A DNA stretch of 8,181 nt from Bacteroidales bacterium (GTDB lineage: Bacteria; Bacteroidota; Bacteroidia; Bacteroidales; UBA3663), in NCBI GenBank assembly GCA_004557315.1, contig SFEH01000101.1:1-8181 (forward strand), given 5' to 3'. The position numbers and the translations under genes were made by a program. Shown piece by piece: positions 7,081 to 8,181 of this stretch. Numbering within the stretch: the first letter of the stretch is position 1; every line of letters starts with the position of its first letter. The notes beneath the pieces are model-generated. The model saw only the letters and a program-made list of their open reading frames with translations. It did no database searches and had not been told where the DNA came from.

Positions 7081-7112
7081 AGCTCTTAAGACAAGACCCT
7101 CAAATAGACTTT
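7065..7112 (+). terminator. Hairpin at the 3' end of the GH2 gene
   Basis: TTTGAGGGTC (7065-7074), inside the last codons, is perfectly complementary to GACCCTCAAA (7095-7104). The stop codon lies in the 20-nt loop, which also contains the small palindrome AGAGCTCT. Only a short T run (7110-7113) follows, so termination may be incomplete, or the hairpin may mainly protect the 3' end. Confidence 0.6.
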
Positions 7113-7159
7113 TGGTTGACTGTGTGGCATGAGATTATGATTTGACAGTCGCTAATATG

Positions 7160-7175
7160 AAGTTTGTACAAACTT
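7160..7175. repeat. Perfect 16-bp palindrome
   Basis: AAGTTTGTACAAACTT equals its own reverse complement. With no loop it is more likely a site for a dimeric DNA-binding protein than an RNA hairpin. It lies about 80 bp after the GH2 gene and about 210 bp before the next promoter. Confidence 0.7.
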
Positions 7176-7190
7176 TACAAATAGATAAAT

Positions 7191-7210
7191 TCATTAGTGT
7201 CCACTAATGA
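7191..7210. repeat. 20-bp palindrome with 9-bp arms
   Basis: TCATTAGTG, TC, CACTAATGA: perfect arms with a two-base centre. It follows the 16-bp palindrome by 15 bp, so the two are in close array. It could be an operator or a recombination site. No neighbouring integrase is visible. Confidence 0.7.
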
Positions 7211-7277
7211 GTATTTGTTGTTGTTATTTTTCTCTTGCTGAATCAAAAATATTTATTTTGTGTAAGCCGATTTATTC

Positions 7278-7298
7278 AAAAAGCTCCATTTGGTGCAA
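7278..7298 (+). repeat. Direct repeat, copy 1 (21 bp)
   Basis: AAAAA(G)CTCCATTT(G)GTGCAA matches copy 2 at 19 of 21 positions; the brackets mark the differing bases. The copies are 33 bp apart start to start, about three helical turns, so a protein could bind both on one DNA face. They lie upstream of the promoter at 7347-7378. Confidence 0.65.
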
Positions 7299-7310
7299 TT
7301 AATACAATAT

Positions 7311-7331
7311 AAAAATCTCCATTTAGTGCAA
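7311..7331 (+). repeat. Direct repeat, copy 2 (21 bp)
   Basis: AAAAA(T)CTCCATTT(A)GTGCAA, the partner of copy 1. Its end is 15 bp upstream of the -33 element, the usual position for an activator site next to RNA polymerase. This is consistent with a pair of activator half-sites, as used by AraC-type proteins, but no regulator can be assigned. Confidence 0.65.
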
Positions 7332-7346
7332 ATTGTCATTAAAATA

Positions 7347-7378
7347 TTTCTTAGTTTAGTGTTTTTGTACTATCTTTG
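7347..7378 (+). promoter_or_regulatory. Promoter with -33 and -7 elements driving rightward transcription
   Basis: TTTC (7347-7350, three of four matches to TTTG), exactly 20 bp of spacer, and TATCTTTG (7371-7378, perfect -7). The expected start is near 7385, at the first copy of the 17-bp tandem repeat. Confidence 0.7.
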
Positions 7379-7385
7379 CACCCAC

Positions 7386-7419
7386 AAATACTAATAACTA
7401 TGAAATACTAATAACTATG
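7386..7419 (+). repeat. 17-bp perfect tandem duplication including a start codon
   Basis: AAATACTAATAACTATG occurs twice with no gap (7386-7402 and 7403-7419). Each copy ends in ATG. The first ATG (7400) opens a three-codon frame, Met-Lys-Tyr-stop; the second (7417) opens a longer frame. The copy sits at the predicted 5' end of the transcript, so it adds a leader segment and a mini-ORF. Confidence 0.9.
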
Positions 7420-7731
7420 AAAAAAACTGCGGAGTTTGCCAAGCGGCAGGGGCGCAAAGCCCCTAAGAGCGTCCTTCAACACTATTGTATATCCAGTTTA
7501 CGGCTTTCTCGCTGCAAACATAGTCTTCGCTCATTGCTTTCTTTAATAGGTGCTCAGGCGAGCAAGCTCGGAGCTTTGCCATGTCTGCCTATATCTACCG
7601 CATTGACGAGGGCTTGCAGTTTTGCATCAAAGCCATTCAGGACTACGCCTATTCTGGTTTCGGCGGTCGTGGCGGCAAACACGGCGATATTTTCTGGGAC
7701 AACGAGTCATACGCCATCAAGCAATACCTGA
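7417..7731 (+). CDS. Possible ORF in the leader of the 7581 gene (doubtful)
   Basis: A 104-codon frame whose start has excellent Bacteroidota context: AT-rich TAATAACT before ATG, then AAA AAA, about 32 nt after the predicted transcript start. The product begins MKKTAEFAKRQGRKAPKSVL, basic and without a signal peptide. From about residue 20 it is rich in Ser, Leu, Cys and Arg with no recognisable domain. Its last 50 codons overlap the better 7581 frame. It may be a short leader peptide that only by chance reads on, the 5' part of a gene broken by a frameshift before 7581, or not translated. I recognise no family. Confidence 0.25.
   Translation: MKKTAEFAKRQGRKAPKSVLQHYCISSLRLSRCKHSLRSLLSLIGAQASKLGALPCLPISTALTRACSFASKPFRTTPILVSAVVAANTAIFSGTTSHTPSSNT
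7448..7464 (+). ncRNA. Small hairpin in the leader transcript
   Basis: AGGGGC (7448-7453), GCAAA loop, GCCCCT (7459-7464): a perfect six-pair GC-rich stem just downstream of the 7417 start. A second structured block lies at 7551-7573, where GCTC and GAGC segments alternate (TGCTC AGGC GAGCA, then GCTC and GAGC) and can pair in more than one way. These could be parts of a regulatory leader. No known riboswitch family is recognised. Confidence 0.3.
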
Positions 7732-7916
7732 AGATGTTTTCCGACCTTGCCAGTGCCACCTTGAAGCAGGTGGCGGACTGGTTTGTATGGCTGGCAGGCA
7801 CTTTGGGCAGGTTCAATGCCAATGAACTCAGACGTGCCGACCATGAAGTCCACGACATTGCCGATGGCAGATACGATGGACGAATACAGAAGATCCGGCA
7901 AGGGGTTTCGAGGTGA
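7581..7916 (+). CDS. Uncharacterised protein, 111 residues
   Basis: I do not recognise the family. The frame looks coding: codons ending in C dominate (GCC, GGC, GAC, TAC, ATC) and the product is a plausible soluble protein rich in aromatic and charged residues. Visible features are an N-terminal YIYRIDEGLQF, a glycine-rich turn GFGGRGGKHGD (27-37), a likely helix from about 45 to 75 (QYLKMFSDLASATLKQVADW), and a charged tail (HEVHDIADGRYDGRIQKIRQ). There is no signal peptide or membrane segment. The ATG at 7581 is the only start in frame after the stop at 7521, but it has no AT-rich upstream region, so it may depend on translation through the leader or be the rest of a longer gene truncated at its 5' end. 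It lies in a segment of different composition from the preceding spacer, without mobile-element genes visible. Confidence 0.45.
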   Translation: MSAYIYRIDEGLQFCIKAIQDYAYSGFGGRGGKHGDIFWDNESYAIKQYLKMFSDLASATLKQVADWFVWLAGTLGRFNANELRRADHEVHDIADGRYDGRIQKIRQGVSR

Positions 7917-7946
7917 GGAAGATAATTCCTTGTTGAGGAGATACAA

Positions 7947-7983
7947 GCAGGGGGGAGCATCCCCAAATGACAACTCCCCCTGC
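7947..7983. terminator. GC-rich hairpin between convergent genes
   Basis: GCAGGGGGGAG (7947-7957) pairs with CTCCCCCTGC (7974-7983), with a single bulged G and a 16-nt loop. A competing small stem uses GGGG with CCCC at 7961-7964. There is no T run, so it is a strong structure but not a textbook intrinsic terminator. It starts 30 bases after the 7581 gene. Confidence 0.45.
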
Positions 7984-8003
7984 ATACGTTTGACTTAAAT
8001 GGA

Positions 8004-8034
8004 GGCAGCGTCGGCACGGAGGCCGACGGCTGCC
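8004..8034. terminator. Strong hairpin downstream of the outer-membrane protein gene
   Basis: GGCAGC plus GTCGGC (8004-8015) pairs with GCCGAC and GCTGCC (8022-8027, 8029-8034), with one bulged G and a six-base loop: 12 pairs, mostly GC. It lies 17 bases beyond the stop codon of the minus-strand gene. On that strand only a weak ATTT follows, so it may be Rho-assisted or a transcript-end stabiliser. Confidence 0.5.
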
Positions 8035-8051
8035 TATCGAAACGAGAGTGA

Positions 8052-8181
8052 TTATAGTCGGTTGCGCTCGCTTTGTCCGGCGTGGCTACCCTTGTATCTG
8101 CTCTTCGTGGCATTGAACCGCCAAGATACATTGAACCCGATTCGACGGGCATCGCGATAAAGACGAAAGATATTTCTGTAC
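8052..8181 (-). CDS. C-terminal tail of an outer-membrane beta-barrel (TonB-dependent receptor-like) protein, 5' part outside window
   Basis: The last 42 codons of a minus-strand gene entering from the right edge, ending in TAA at 8054-8052. The tail reads YRDARRIGFNVSWRF (8-22), then NATKSRYKG (23-31) and HAGQSERNRL at the end. Alternating hydrophobic residues with a terminal aromatic pair before a basic extension fit the last beta-strand of an outer-membrane barrel. The SWRFNATKSKYKG-type ending is, from memory, common in Bacteroidota TonB-dependent/OMP_b-brl_3 proteins. The full protein would be some 700-1000 residues. The assignment rests on a short piece. It overlaps plus-strand open frames that look spurious. 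Confidence 0.6.
   Translation of the reverse strand, partial: YRNIFRLYRDARRIGFNVSWRFNATKSRYKGSHAGQSERNRL

Larger units (their letters stand above)
7081..7416. other. 336-bp AT-rich intergenic region with no gene
   Basis: No ORF with coding character is seen on either strand. The stretch holds the right half of the GH2 hairpin, two palindromes, a pair of direct repeats, a promoter and a tandem duplication, each listed separately. It is much more AT-rich than the genes on either side. Confidence 0.7.

Noticed and set aside
7118..7150. GACTGT/ACAGTC inverted repeat after the GH2 gene
   Set aside because: Six-base arms with a 21-base AT-rich loop are expected by chance and no T run follows.
7278..7331. 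Possible CRISPR array
   Set aside because: Only two imperfect 21-bp copies with a 12-bp gap and no cas gene; better seen as paired regulatory sites.
7649..8152. 167-codon minus-strand ORF across the unknown right-hand region
   Set aside because: Out of frame with the outer-membrane tail, runs through both GC hairpins, and is rich in Pro, Ser and Cys as expected for non-coding reading.
7999..8157. Plus-strand small ORF starting MEAASARRP
   Set aside because: Starts in a hairpin and then runs antisense to the outer-membrane protein tail; Arg/Leu-rich with no family features.

Overview
The window looks like a piece of a Bacteroidales chromosome, most likely Prevotella or a relative. Four things point there: the Bacteroidota-type -7 promoter motif TAnnTTTG in front of five transcription units, the near absence of Shine-Dalgarno sequences before starts, short AT-rich leaders, and a gene set (GH97, Bacteroidota-type GH2, DUF718 mutarotase, SusC/OMP-like tail) typical of gut glycan degraders. 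No rRNA, tRNA, CRISPR array, transposase or integrase was seen.

Layout. Positions 1-1292 (minus) hold the N-terminal 430 codons of a GH97 glycosidase lipoprotein, cut by the window edge. A 272-bp divergent control region with nested inverted repeats separates it from a 125-residue sugar mutarotase of the RhaM/DUF718 family (1565-1942, plus), which is closer to the L-fucose-type subgroup. After an intrinsic terminator comes gpmI (2102-3628), a complete cofactor-independent phosphoglycerate mutase, with its own promoter and terminator. Next is an AraC-family regulator (3727-4602), whose terminator stem is built from its own last codons. A secreted GH2 beta-glycosidase (4786-7080) follows with its own promoter.

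The right end is less clear. A 336-bp AT-rich intergenic stretch (7081-7416) carries two palindromes, a pair of 21-bp direct repeats spaced 33 bp apart, a good promoter and a 17-bp tandem duplication that copies a start codon. It leads into a stretch with RNA-like hairpins and two ORFs in different frames. The better one, 7581-7916, has coding-like composition but no family I recognise. The last 130 bases (minus) encode what looks like the C-terminal tail of a TonB-dependent/outer-membrane beta-barrel protein. Two strong hairpins lie between the convergent genes.

How it fits together. Three genes (GH97, mutarotase, GH2) serve glycan breakdown and sugar entry, with an AraC-type sensor beside the GH2. 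gpmI is a housekeeping glycolysis gene inserted between them. There is no SusC/SusD pair inside the window, so this is not a visible complete polysaccharide utilisation locus. I found no convincing new defence or mobile system. The most unusual parts are the 7160-7916 segment and the nested repeats of the divergent promoter.
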